From positions 1,426,001-1,490,000 of the forward strand of contig JACCLO010000008.1 of the NCBI GenBank assembly GCA_029448655.1: DNA of 64,000 nt. The letters are read 5' to 3'. The notes under the pieces are model-generated. The model worked only from the letters and a program-made list of their open reading frames with translations. It did no database searches and was not told where the DNA came from. Numbering within the stretch: the stretch's first letter is position 1; every line of letters begins with the position of its first letter. The position numbers and the translations under genes were made by a program. This document shows positions 34,701-46,390 of the stretch, one piece after another. This DNA is from Wolfiporia cocos (taxonomy: Eukaryota > Basidiomycota > Agaricomycetes > Polyporales > Phaeolaceae).

Positions 34701-35816
34701 TCCTCACAGTGTTCGGTCGATTTTGTCACCGACCTGCCAAGAGTGGGAAAATATGACTCAATGATGGTGATCGTCGACCATGGCCTATCCAAGGCAATCT
34801 CTCTCACCCCATGCGACAAAACGATTACCAGCGAAGGGGCGGCGGAGATATTCCACCAAAAGATCTATTCGCTATATGGCATCCCCCGAAAGATCATTTC
34901 AGACAGAGGACCGCAGTTTGCATCGAAGCTTTTCAAGGAATTATGCAAACTACAGGGGACAGAGTCAGCGATGAGTACAGCATACCACCCCCAGACAGAC
35001 GGACAAACGGAAAGGATGAACCAACAGATCGAAGTATACCTTCGTATCTATTGCATGAACGACCCTTTCCAATGGGTACAACAACTGCCTGACGTCGAAT
35101 TTGCGCACAACACCAGACGGACCGAAAACCGACCAGCGCCACTTGAAATAATCCTAGGATATGTCCCGAGAGGATTCCCAGACTATGACAGAGTAGGGAA
35201 CGTCCCGGCAGCTGTTGACAGGATCAAGAAGGTCAAAGAGGCGCGAAAGATGGCATTCATCGCGCATGAATTAGCCCAGAAAAGAATGGCAGGGCGGTTT
35301 CTTAGGGAACTGCCAAAGCTTGAGAAAGGGGACAAGGTCTGGCTCGATGCCAAGAACCTAACGATCCCCTATGAATCAAACAAACTGGCACCAAAAAGAG
35401 AAGGACCCTTCACCATCACAGAAAAGATGGGACCCATGACATACCGGTTGCAGTTACCGGCGAGCTGGAAAATTCATCCGGTATTCCACGCTGCCTTACT
35501 AAAACCATTCAAAGAAACAAGGGTGCACGGACCCAATTACCTACGGCCACCACCGGATATCATTAAGGGGCAGGAGGAATATGAAGTCGAAGCTATCTTG
35601 GCTGACAGATGGCGAGGAAAGAAGCATCAATACTTCGTCAAGTGGAAAGGCTATGCCACGGCCGACAACTCATGGGAAGACGAGGCGAACTTGGAGCATT
35701 CCAAGGAGCTGATAAAAAGCTACCACCGAATGCGAGTCAGAACAACCCCAACACTCGAAAGCCGAACAGTAATAGTATGTCGACGACTCGCCACCAGCTT
35801 CCCCGTCGCACCATGA
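31741..35816 (+). pseudogene. pol: Element E Pol, one internal nonsense codon
   Basis: Frame continues from near the gag stop; the first ATG is at 31830. Order: protease (NALIDSGAM), dUTPase (about 130-290 from that [48 protein letters not shown]), RT (YMDDILIF), RNase H (ILETDASQFATG), integrase (HPGIWG...CAICQQMK; DFVTDLP, DRGPQFAS, GQTERMNQ) and chromodomain (EYEVEAILADRW...FVKWKGY). TGA at 33108-33110 interrupts the RT start; F has CGA there. The fifth dUTPase motif has Arg where F has Gly. A TGA at 35814-35816 ends the frame where F again has CGA; beyond it the same frame stays open to 36881. Confidence 0.9.
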
Positions 35817-36838
35817 CTCCCGGTGACGCAGACCGTCGAGAAGGTCGGCCGAGAGGTACGCCACCAAGGAGGTATTCCCCCCAACACCTACAGATCAGAC
35901 ACGCCCTCCTCTGGTATAGGGCCGAGGGACCCTTTGCTGGCCGAGCCGATGGCTGGACGGCCCTCTTCGACATCGTGCAGGATCTCACCCACGTATACAG
36001 CTCGTACCAGAACATCACCGAGGACCTCGTCCGAATGGAGGGGCAGATCAGAGCACAGAGAGAGGGACTCGAGCTACTCACCGACCGACTTATCGACAGA
36101 CTGGCCACCACGACGACGGCACGACTACGACATGCGCTCAACGACTTCGAGGATCGCAAGCACACTACTCCCAACCGACCCGAATACGTACCACGACCCA
36201 CCCGCTTTTTCACCACCGACGAACGACGCCGAGTTGCAAGGCCGTTTGATTTTATGGAACGCGATCGAGTATTATTTCCTCTGCCTACCGAGACTCAGAG
36301 AGCCCGCCGAACAGGAGTTAGAGACCCAACGACACGTATTTCTGGTATGGGAGGCGACGGGAGACGTGAACCACCTGCATGCCCGACGAGCCCTAGGGCT
36401 ACCCCAGCGCGACAGCGAAGAGCGAATAGCACGCTGCCTATTCGACGATCTCCTTCGGTGCAGAGCATTACCCGCGAGGAGTTTGAGCGAGGTGCGAGGG
36501 AGCACGAACAAGACACTGCCTCCCTACCCGCATGGGCAGCACGGAACCTTCACTGAGCCGCACACCACTGGAGGTACCAACATAACGAATACCTCCGCGA
36601 TATCCCTTCCCTACGGGTACCAGCGAGACCTTCACCCGAGCAGCCGTGTCGACAATGTGGTTCCGCTAACCACTGGATCCTCGACTGCCCCGACTATATT
36701 TGCCGAGCTTGTGGGCTCAATCAACCAGGTCATCAACAGAATGAATGCCGCCAACACTTGGTATGGCGAACTCCTACGACCCCATCCCTCAGCGGGAACG
36801 GCGACATCTACAACGAGCAGGATGCCGAGGCACTCTGA
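35777..36838 (+). pseudogene. Element E ORF3, double zinc-knuckle protein, one nonsense codon
   Basis: Starts at ATG 35777 inside the 3' end of pol, in the -1 frame. It has a basic N-terminus, a helical segment (YSSYQNITEDLVRMEGQI...) and an Arg-rich middle. TGA at 36554-36556 replaces CGA in F; the frame then stays open to 36838 and includes the tandem knuckle pair. Same length as the F copy (1,062 nt). Confidence 0.65.
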
Positions 36839-36892
36839 GGAGGGGAACTTGGAGGATCCGTCGAGGCTGACGAATGCCTAGGGAGGGGCTGA

Positions 36893-37603
36893 TGTCACGG
36901 TTGTTTTAATTTTTTGAATATCGACAGAACTCACCACCGGGCGAATACGGTACAGGGACTTGTTGTGCAACCAACCCCCTGGCTACTCGTGACTCTACTG
37001 GGCGTATCCCCAGTTGTATTAGCATGTAGGGCGTGTTTCACTTTTGACAGATCCAACTCTGTCCCCGTTTCATGTTTATCATTCGTTAGCTGACAGATGG
37101 CGTTCAACCGCCATCATCATTTCTATCTATCGTTTCAGACATATCACTACATACCTATCAAACGTTTGGTACTATAGCGTAGATAGTAGCGGTGACATCT
37201 GGGACGAACTTGACCCCTGAAACTTAGCATAGTATAAAAGCTCATGTACTTATTGTCGAAGCTCTTCAGCTCGACCTTGTTGTACAAACAAGAAGTCTTA
37301 TACTCGTTCTCAAACGTAGGAAACTACGCTCAAGTATTTCTCGCTCGAGCAAGTGAACGACTAAGTCCTCGAAGTGCACACTGACTTCTCGGACTTAGGC
37401 GAGTCCTATATTCTATCAGACTCGCACCTGAACAGATTATATCCTCTAACGCGTATTGGATATTAACCGATCTCCTAAGGATTCCACTTAGGACTTGAAG
37501 GCATCTAACGAGTATTTGCCTTGCATACGGCAACGAGCCCACGTGCAGAAGAACGATCTATATTTGCGATTCGAATATACGAACGGGTATTCGACCCGTA
37601 ACA
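36893..37603 (+). repeat. 3' LTR of element E
   Basis: 711 bp, preceded by the purine tract GGGAGGGGCTGA. Its right edge is where element B inserted. Confidence 0.95.
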
Positions 37604-37606
37604 AGC

Positions 37607-38106
37607 TGTCACAGTTTTCTAGGCATTCTCCTATTTTTTCCCGAATTTCTAGCTATTATTCCGACTTATCCTACTGATAAGTCGTATCTAAGATGGTTAG
37701 TACACCTAACCTCGTTCAGTCACGTGACCTGTAGATCCTACGTCAGAGACCTAGACTACATAGTCATATCACGATGGTCATCGGCCCCGCGTTAACGCCC
37801 TACGGCCTTTAGCCCGCTTATCAGATCTAGCTTACGCTATACCAAAGCACGCCATTATGGCACCATACCAGAAGCGCTGAGCATTACCGCTCAGCGCACA
37901 GACCTTCTAGCATTAGGGCAAGCAGTTCTTGAGTAATGCCCTACATGTATATAAGCCGATACGTCTAAGGCCTAAGTCCTTAGAACTATCAATCTGTTAC
38001 ACGACGCTTTAGCTGATAACTACTGCTTCACTTGACTCGTTCTACCAACTCGCAACAATTCGACGTTTCGACCCAGCAAGCCAGAACTACAGTGAGTCTT
38101 GGGTCA
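37607..38106 (+). repeat. 5' LTR of element B
   Basis: TGTCACAG...TTGGGTCA. TATATAAG at 37948; predicted RNA start 37982. Confidence 0.95.
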
Positions 38107-38108
38107 TT

Positions 38109-38119
38109 TTGATAGTTCT
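38109..38119 (+). promoter_or_regulatory. Self-primer binding site of element B
   Basis: TTGATAGTTCT, two nt inside the LTR, is the exact reverse complement of 37982-37992 (AGAACTATCAA), starting 34 nt downstream of the TATA box. Confidence 0.8.
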
Positions 38120-38577
38120 TACAAACCCCCCTGCCATTTCGGCCTGGGGGCTTCATCAACAGAAGTTTGCGGTGTGGGATCAGGGGGAATACTTGACTCA
38201 GTTAGAGTCGCCCGGACCGCAGGGCTAAGCGGGTGATATTCGCTTCGGCGTTATCACAAAGCCTTGACCCATATGGCTTAAGGGGTGACCTTACCTTCGG
38301 GAAAGGTCTGATGGAATAACCCTAGCGTTTAAGCCGAAAACTCGGAGTTAACAAGTCTCCGAGTGTGGCGTCTATGGCTTCTAGCCTAGATACGTAAAGA
38401 TGGGCCGTCAGATCTTTAGGTCATGCGGCAGCGCAGCGGGATGTAATATCCCCGACACTCAGTCCCGGCTAAACACCGGTGTATCCTTCCCCCCGACTCC
38501 AAGAAGAACACCATCAAGAAGCAAACACGAAGATTTTTTATTCCTACATTTACAGATCCTTACGTAGTCCTGTAGTC
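38120..38577 (+). other. Element B 5' leader
   Basis: Non-coding, with several hairpin-forming segments, for example CTCGGAG...CTCCGAG (about 38341-38364) and a CCCCC/GGGGG stem near 38125-38150. These may act in packaging (inference). Confidence 0.5.
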
Positions 38578-39570
38578 ATGCCCGCCGAACGAACCAACGC
38601 CAACGCCATCAACCAGGGACCAGTTCCCTACGACACCGCTCGTCGCCCTCGTCCCCGTCCGGTTGCGAGAAGCACCAACACGGAAGCAGCGAGATTACGC
38701 CGACGACAGGCCGAGATCGAAGCGGCAGCCGAAGATCTCGGCCGCCCTTATCGCACAGATCGCCGAGGTCGCATCCACCTCACCAAGACACAGACGGGAC
38801 ACGACACCATCGTCTCCCACATCCCGGCGCGACTCACCCAGGAGGAGCGCGACGCCATCCACGCGGAGGGCGTAGAGGAGAGAAAGCGCGCTGAGATTAG
38901 GCGCAAGAGAGAGGAGAAGAGGGCGGCAGATAAGCTCGCTAAGTCAGCAGCACGCGCCGCGGAGATTGCCGAGAGACTCGCGCTCGAAAAAATAGAGAGA
39001 GAGGCGTGCGAGGACTATGAGAGAAAGAAGCAGGCCCACGAAGATTACATGATCTTCGGCGAAGGCCGGTTCACACAGGAAGAACGACTCGTCCGGATAG
39101 CGAACCAAGCCAAGGTTCACGCCTGGAGCGACGAAGTACGAAACACCTTACCGATGTGGATCGACTGGCGCGACGTCACCTGCTCCGAAGTACAATGGGC
39201 GGCCTGCCTTAATGGTTGGCCCACGCTTGCGCAAGCCACGCGCAAAATCGACAGGGTAAAGAAGACGGCACGAGCCCGTCATGCGACCTGCGACCCCGAC
39301 TCGTTCAAAAACATGATGGACAAGTTCGAGGACATCGAGGTCGCCATACTCAGCTGGAAGCGGTGTTGCCTCTGCTCCCAAACCACTAATGGGGAGCGTC
39401 GCCGTTTCCTCCGCGACATAAAGAAGATGACCATGGGGATCATTTTCAAACATGACATCGACATGGAGATCGAGCTTATCGTACGAAAAATAGCCGAACT
39501 CCCTCTATCCTTCCCCCGCATGTTCTCCTACGAATACACAGACGTAGATTACATGGAAGACTCCGAGTAG
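38578..39570 (+). CDS. Element B ORF1, unknown protein upstream of gag
   Basis: 330 codons from ATG 38578 (MPAERTNAN); the frame is open 33 codons further upstream. Arg/Pro-rich N-terminus, then a long charged helix (about 100-190, TQEERDAIHAEG...KREEKRAADKLAK) and a C-terminal region with W, C and basic residues (SWKRCCLCSQTTNGERRR, FLRDIKKMTMGIIF). A CxxC pair is present but no complete finger. Corresponds in position and plan to ORF1 of element A. Function unknown. Confidence 0.75.
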   Translation: MPAERTNANAINQGPVPYDTARRPRPRPVARSTNTEAARLRRRQAEIEAAAEDLGRPYRTDRRGRIHLTKTQTGHDTIVSHIPARLTQEERDAIHAEGVEERKRAEIRRKREEKRAADKLAKSAARAAEIAERLALEKIEREACEDYERKKQAHEDYMIFGEGRFTQEERLVRIANQAKVHAWSDEVRNTLPMWIDWRDVTCSEVQWAACLNGWPTLAQATRKIDRVKKTARARHATCDPDSFKNMMDKFEDIEVAILSWKRCCLCSQTTNGERRRFLRDIKKMTMGIIFKHDIDMEIELIVRKIAELPLSFPRMFSYEYTDVDYMEDSE

Positions 39571-39787
39571 CGTAGAAATACCTACTTAACTAGCGTAGCA
39601 ATACCTAGTTGTATTATAAGTACGACAGAAATGTGTACTATTTTTCAGATTGTATTGCAGAAATGCATACGCGTTGAAAACACGGCATAAAGAAAGGCAT
39701 TGACTACACTCAAGACGACTACAGGATCCATACCTTTTGCAACGGAACGACCGTAGTGCGATTACGGATACTAACACTTGATTACAG

Positions 39788-41692
39788 ATGTCGACTCAAG
39801 GATCCAACGCCCCGTCGCCCGTCCACACCCCCACGCGTGCCCGTACCCCGGTTGGTACGACACCACCAGGAGGAGAAACAGAAGTCCGCTCCACGATGCG
39901 GACCAGGAACTACCTCCCCGACTTCCTTCGAGAGGAAGAAGAGATGGTAATCCCGGAAGCAGAACCCATCAGTCTGGCCAGCCGCATTTCGGCCACCACA
40001 TCGGGAGTACCAGTACTCCCCAACCTATACGGTGTATACCGTCTCCTGCGCCGACGCACGCCCGAAGCCATTCAATGGCCAGGAGACACGGCGGTACGAG
40101 AAAGCATGGTCGCCAACGTAAATGGTGACCTAGAAGCACTCCGCGACCCCCTAGAAATAGGGTGGAACGCGACCAACACGGCGGTAGATGTCAGCCAGGC
40201 ATATTCAGACCTGGCAGTTCACACCCTGCGCCGGCAACTGGACAGCCGTTTCAAACAAATGTTCCAGGTAGCCGATCTTCAAACCGGCTACATCCGACAT
40301 CTCCAAAGTCGGATTCAGCAGCTCGAAACCGCCGTCCCAACCAGCAGCACCGTATCACAAACAGCGATGGACTTGCTCGAAGCCCGCATCAAGCGGCTCG
40401 AGAAACAACCCGCCGCATCCGCATCCAGCACAGCGTTGACCACGCTAGAGAACAAGGTCAAGCAGCTCGAAGCTAAGCTCGCTGCAGCCCCCACCGTAAC
40501 GGCAAGCGTTGCGGGGCAACAAATCACTATTCGCCAACCCCTCGAGAAGCCGCCTACCTTCTCAGGAGAAGAAAAGGCCGGGAGCGTTTCTGTAAAGGAA
40601 TGGCTCCAAAAATTATCCATGTACTTCGCCGACGCCGGCATCACCGACGAACGCGAACAAATCGTCAAGGCGCTCCGTACCCTCACCGGAATCGCTTTCC
40701 AATATCAAGAGGCACGTATTGCCAAAGCCCGAGACCCCACTCAAAGTCTCGGGACCTGGAAGGAGTTCGAAGAACAGATGACGAACACCTACGGGAAGAA
40801 GTCGCAGGAGGAGATTGCTCGAAAAGAGATCGAGCATTACTTCGGTGACGAGGGGAAGAAGAAGGCGAAAGCCGACTTCTTCAAATATGCAGGTCGTCTG
40901 CGTGTGCTGCAAAGCCACGCCAAATCAGAGAATACCACGATGTTGAACAAACTGAAGGACGTACTACCTGAAAAGGTCACAGACGCCTTCGGCCTCATCG
41001 AGGTAATGTCGGTCGGATCGATCCCCATGGATTGGGACAAGTACCTGGATAAGGCCATCGAACTTTATAAAATCCAGTACCGGTCGGAGCTTACGGGCTC
41101 CATTTTCCCCGACGAGCGGACGACGACGAAAGCCCCGGAGGCAGCTAAAAAGACCTCCACAAATATGACGACCACGTCGCAAACCAGTGCACCTGCAAAG
41201 GGCACCAGCGGTGGCGACAAGACCAAGGCTGTACCTCCACAGCCCACATCAATTCCCGCGGAGGCTCGTGAAGGAGCCTACTGGCACCTCGACCCCCGCT
41301 TCAACCGATGGCAGCTCCGCGCCCCCGCACGCAAATGCAAGTGCGGCTGAGAAGCATGTACCACTGGGTACAAGGACTGCCGCTCCAAGCCGCTCACCAA
41401 AGAGCAAAAGGCCAAGGACCGGGCCTACGCAGCGAAGCTGGCTGCAAACAAAACAACTCCCTCTGGTTCACAACCCAAAGGGAGCGGGAAGTACGTCCGC
41501 ACGGTCACCACCACTACGTGGGTGCCGGACGTAACACCTGAGGAAACCGAGACACCTCAGGTATCACGCATCGAAGAAATGGAAGACGACCCCGCGCCTT
41601 CCACAACCTATGCCGACACGATGTGGGCCTCACTAGCCCCATCCCCCGCTTCGGATCTGATCAATCCGGATTTCTTCTACGAATGCATGTGA
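39788..41692 (+). pseudogene. gag: Element B Gag, one nonsense codon
   Basis: Starts MSTQGSNAPSP. Coiled-coil segments near residues 145-240 (SRIQQLETAV, LEARIKRLEK, LENKVKQLEAKL), Gag helical domain (about 250-450, VSVKEWLQKLSMYFADAG) and a Thr-rich tail. TGA at 41348-41350 falls inside a Cys cluster (CKCG-stop-EACTTGYKDC); beyond it the frame stays open for 113 codons to 41692. A CGA to TGA change is the simplest explanation. The Cys spacing differs from a standard CCHC knuckle. Pol overlaps in the -1 frame. Confidence 0.85.
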
Positions 41693-44600
41693 AGGCCTGT
41701 CCATGTGTGTTCGATACTGTACATCATCCATCCTGTATATCACGCCCAGAAAAAATAAATTATATAAAATATAACGATGCGAACGACAACACTAAGTACT
41801 TCAAACTAAGTGTTACACTCTGGGTATACGGACAGAAAGTACAGGCCACAGCACTGGTTGATTCCGGTGCTTCAATATCAGTCATCAACAGCGAGTTAGT
41901 AAGCTTGAAAAAGTTAGTAACCGCTCCCCTAAATCCGCCTTTAAATGTACAAAACGCGGATGGGACATATAACTCAAACGGTCAACTTAAAGAAGTTGTG
42001 AAAGCATATATGATCCATGGCGAACACAAGGAAACTGTCGGCCTTGCTGTTATGAAATTACATGGAACTGACCTCATATTGGGTTATGACTGGCTAAAAA
42101 GACACAACCCCCATTTCGATTGGGAAAAGGGGACTTTGGATTACTCGCGCTGCAAAGACCAATGTATCCATAAGAAAGCTACTAAGGTACCTTCAGAAGA
42201 AGAAACATCAGACCTCGATGAAAAAGACATTACCATTTGGGATCTCCCCATAGAAATCATAGGAGAACCGGATGAAGAGAACCACTTTATAAATTGGATC
42301 TCTACTTTCAACGATGAAGAAGCACAAGTGTTCGCTCAATTAGTAAAAGCAACACTTAATAAAAAACCTGAAGAGGGTGTTGACATTGAAAAATGGCAAA
42401 CCCTAGTACCAAAAGAATACGAGGAATTTGGACCAACAGTTTTCTCACAGACAGCAAGCTATCGAATGCCCATTAGAAAAGCATACGACCATGCTATCGA
42501 CATAAAAGAAAACGCCGAATTCCCCAAAGCAGCTAAACCATACGCTATGTCCCCAAGCGAAAAGAATTCACTCGATCAATGGATCGATGAGGAACTCGCG
42601 AAAGGATATATACAGCCATCCCAATCACCATTCGCCTCACCAGTCTTCTTTGTCAAAAAGAAAGACGGAGGATTAAGAATGGTCGTTGACTACAGAAAGC
42701 TAAACGACATTACAGTACAGAACAAATATCCGATACCACGTATCTCAGAGCTGATAGATCAACTCGCCCAAGCATCTATTTTCACAAAAATAGATCTAAG
42801 ATGGGGATACAACAACGTACGGATTAAAGAAGGCGACGAATGGAAAACGGCATTTATAACACACCGTGGACTATTCGAAGCCACAGTAATGTACTTTGGT
42901 TTCTGCAACGCCCCAGGGACATTCCAAGCCATGATGAATCATGTGCTTGAAGATTTCATTCGATCCGGAAAAGTAATAGTATACCTCGACGATATACTCA
43001 TTTTCGGAAACGACCTAAAAGAACACCGTAAGATCGTAAAAGGAGTCCTGAAAAGGCTCCAAGACTGCGATCTTTACGCCAAACCAGAGAAATGCTTTTT
43101 CGAACAGTCATCAATCGAATACCTTGGTATGATAATCTCAAAAGGAAAAGTAGCCATGGACCCATCCAAATATGATGGAGTACAAGCATGGCCTGAACCC
43201 CGAAAAGTAAAAGAAGTACAAGCGTTCATAGGATTCGCCAACTTCTATCGGGGGTTCATCAAAGACTTTTCCAAGATAGTCAAACCCCTCACTAACCTCA
43301 CCAAAAAGAACCAGACATGGTCTTGGGGCGAGGAACAACAAGAGGCATTCGAGACCCTGAAAAAGGCATTTACTACAGCACCGATTCTTAGAATCCCAGA
43401 TCAGGATCAACCCTTTAGGATTGAATCTGACGCATCAGACTTCGCAACAGGCGCAGTATTGTCGCAACTAGACCCCAAAGATAATAAGTACCACCCAGTG
43501 GCTTATTATTCCAAGTCTATGACAGCACCTGAAAGAAACTACGAAGTCTACGACAAAGAATTACTAGCAATAATCAGAGCCCTTGAGGAATGGAGACATT
43601 ACCTAGAAGGACACAAAGATAGTTTTGAAATATGGACGGACCATCAAAACCTCACATATTTCAAAACCGCGCAGAACCTAACTCGTCGACAGGCAAGATG
43701 GGCGTTGTATCTGACAAGATTCAACTTTAAGCTCCATCATAAGCCTGGAAAAACAATGTTAACAGCAGATCCTCTGTCACGGAGACCAGATCATGAAGAG
43801 GGGGTGGAACTCGATAATCAAGACAGTATTCTTCTGAAACCAGAATTTTTTACTGAAGAACTCGCAGTACGAGCTATAACATCCACTCATCAACAAGCAT
43901 CAGGGACCCCGGACACACCTATAATGGAGGAAATTCGCCTAGCAATGATGAACGACGAAGTTACAAAGAAATACAAAGAACTCCTAGAAACAGGACCAAG
44001 AGAATTCAAGAAGGACCTGAAACAATGGAACTTCGAGAATGGCATTCTCTTACACAACGGAAAGGTATATGTCCCCGACATACCTACCCTTAGAAAGAAG
44101 GTTGTAGAAATACACCACGATCATCCTTCCGCTGGACACTTCGGCCAGTGGAAAACATACGAACTCCTAACCCGGAACTACTGGTGGCCATCCATGAATA
44201 ACTACGTAAAGAAATACGTATCAGGATGTGACACCTGCCAGAGGATGAAGAACCGATCAGAAAAACCGTTCGGTAACCTTCAACCTAACCCAGTTCCAGA
44301 AGGGCCATGGGATACCATCACCTGCGACTTCATCATGTATTTACCCAAGTCAAAGGAAGGAAAAAGCATCTACGACGCCATCATGGTCGTAGTAGACAGA
44401 CTAACTAAAAGGGCCCACTTTTACCCTATTAGTTCAAGCTTCGGAACCAAGGATCTGGCAACAGTCCTTTATAAACGGTTCTACCCACTACACGGGCTAC
44501 CCAAACAGATCATCTCGGATAGAGGCGTACAGTTCTCATCGGACCTCTTTAAACAATGGTGCAAGGAATTGACCATTGAAAGGTCTATGACGACAGCCTA

Positions 44601-45033
44601 CCATCCACAAGCAGACGGTCAAACAGAAAGGGTTAACCAAATGCTCGAACAATACCTTAGGTGTTATGTTAACACTTATGAAAAGAACGACTGGTCCACC
44701 TTCATTCCTACAGCGGAATTCGCGTACAATAATGTAGCATCAGAAACTACGAAGTACTCTCCGTTCTTTATGGAACTAGGAAGACATCCTAGGGCAGGAC
44801 CAGACAGCATAGAAACAAGTACGAACTCGGACCTGAACGAAATAGCACAGGCCCGCTTCAACGCCCAGCAGAATGCGAAAGCAGCAATGCTCGTAGCTGG
44901 CGAACGTTGGAAGTGGTACGCCGACCAAGGGAAGAAAGAATCACCCTTCAAAGTCGGTGACCGCGTAATGGTTCACACTAAAGACTACCAAGACACCGAA
45001 AGGAGTCTTGCACCCAGAGGAATAGGACCATTC

Positions 45034-45592
45034 TGTCACAAATTATTCCTTTATTAATTTAGACTCCCTCGCTATAGGTTGTACGTGCGGCGCTAGGCGT
45101 ACGCCGCGCCTCTACTCCATAGCCACCTCCAGCGTCACTCCCAGTTATTGCAGGTCACCTGGTCGTTAGGTTAGCGCTGTAGGGTAGCGCGCGCCTCCGG
45201 TACTCACGTTATGGTCACAGTAGTTACATGTAGCGTCACTTAGCACATGACCCAGTAGATACGGCGCACAGGCCTCATCTTTAGGGCAGTACTAGTAGTC
45301 ACATCGCTCATGTATATATTACGACGGAATGTGGGCTTACTCCCCATTCCTAAGATTCTCGACAATTGGGCATAGCCCCTTTCTTACTATCGCTGTGATG
45401 CTCTCTGGCCCGGGGCCCGTATCGCGTCGTGCTAGTCTGTGAGCCGCCTCTGTTACCTCGACGTACACAAGGGGACTAGTCACCCCCACGTTGCCTCTGC
45501 GTTCAGCGCTGGCACGGTGACTTGTAGGCTCGCTCAACGGCGTGTATGGTTCCCCCTGAGCCCAGGGGTAGCACAGACGTAAGTCTGTGTCA
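45034..45592 (+). repeat. 5' LTR of element N
   Basis: 559 bp; TATATATT at 45313 and predicted RNA start at 45346. Confidence 0.92.
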
Positions 45593-45594
45593 TA

Positions 45595-45605
45595 ATCTTA
45601 GGAAT
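45595..45605 (+). promoter_or_regulatory. Self-primer binding site of N
   Basis: ATCTTAGGAAT, two nt inside the LTR, complementary to 45346-45356 (ATTCCTAAGAT), 33 nt downstream of the TATA box. Relative to C and D both partners have changed together. Confidence 0.8.
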
Positions 45606-45687
45606 ATCTTACCTCCCCTCCGGCGCCACCTGCGCTGGGGCCGAGGGTTCTCCACCTACAGGTCGCCAAGGCAGCATGGCGGGGCAG

Positions 45688-45709
45688 CCGACGGTAGAAG
45701 CGCTGTCGG
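45688..45709 (+). other. 5' leader hairpin of N
   Basis: CCGACGGT-AGAAGC-GCTGTCGG, 95 nt inside the LTR; the outer five pairs hold and two inner positions are mismatched. Same place and loop as in C and D. Confidence 0.5.
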
Positions 45710-46390
45710 TCCGTAGTTTTACGAGCCCCCACGAAATGCTACACCTGGCAAAGCGACCGTAGGGAGTGAGTAAGCAAGTCCGCCCTCTTTCGAACGCAAG
45801 ATAGAAGGGGTCGACCGACATAAGCCCCGTTTGAGGACCCACCGCCGTCACCCCTGCAAAGGGAATGCGCGTGCGCGTGGAGGTCTAGGGCAGTCCGGCC
45901 ACTTACCCCTGGGCGGCAGGGGTTATCGTCAAGAACTTTGATCTGTGGGTATGCGAAGGGTCCCGCAAGGGTACCCAACCCCACACCGACGATCACGAAG
46001 GTCAGAAAGCAATCCACCACGACAAGGCTATCGAATACCAACGAGCGAACCACATACCCCGAGGTCGGTAGGCCACGCGTAGCCATGTCGGCGTCAGTCC
46101 TAGGAGCGGAATGATTGGCCATTACCCAACTCCGATGGGCCCGCTCACCGCTGACACGCCTCGTCGACTCACGTTGCGGGATGTAAGGAATCCGGGATGA
46201 GTGGAACTCCCAATTCTTCCTGCAGGCTAGCTCACTTCGCTCCACCACCGGCGGACGGACCGCCCACTTGGATGCTCCCCACTCTACGTTGCAAGGGATG
46301 GGCCAGGTGCAAAATAGCTAACCAAGGATGCGAGCGTCGTAGGATTCAAGGTAGAACGTCAGGGACGACGTTTTTCGAGAGGGGGGGTAA

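Larger units (their letters stand above)
29136..37603 (+). mobile_element. Gypsy element E (dUTPase between protease and RT), 8,468 bp
   Basis: Two 711-bp LTRs (29136-29846 and 36893-37603) with about eight transition differences seen by eye. Target duplication AGCGG at 29131-29135 matches 48527-48531, because element B later inserted at the right boundary. Order: LTR, gag, pol, overlapping ORF3, LTR. Gag is open but pol and ORF3 carry nonsense codons, so this copy cannot be autonomous. It disrupts an exon of the minus-strand host gene. Confidence 0.95.

Noticed and set aside
35777..36838. ORF3 as an env-like glycoprotein
   Set aside because: It has no signal peptide, membrane segment or Cys pattern of an envelope; the zinc knuckles point to nucleic-acid binding.
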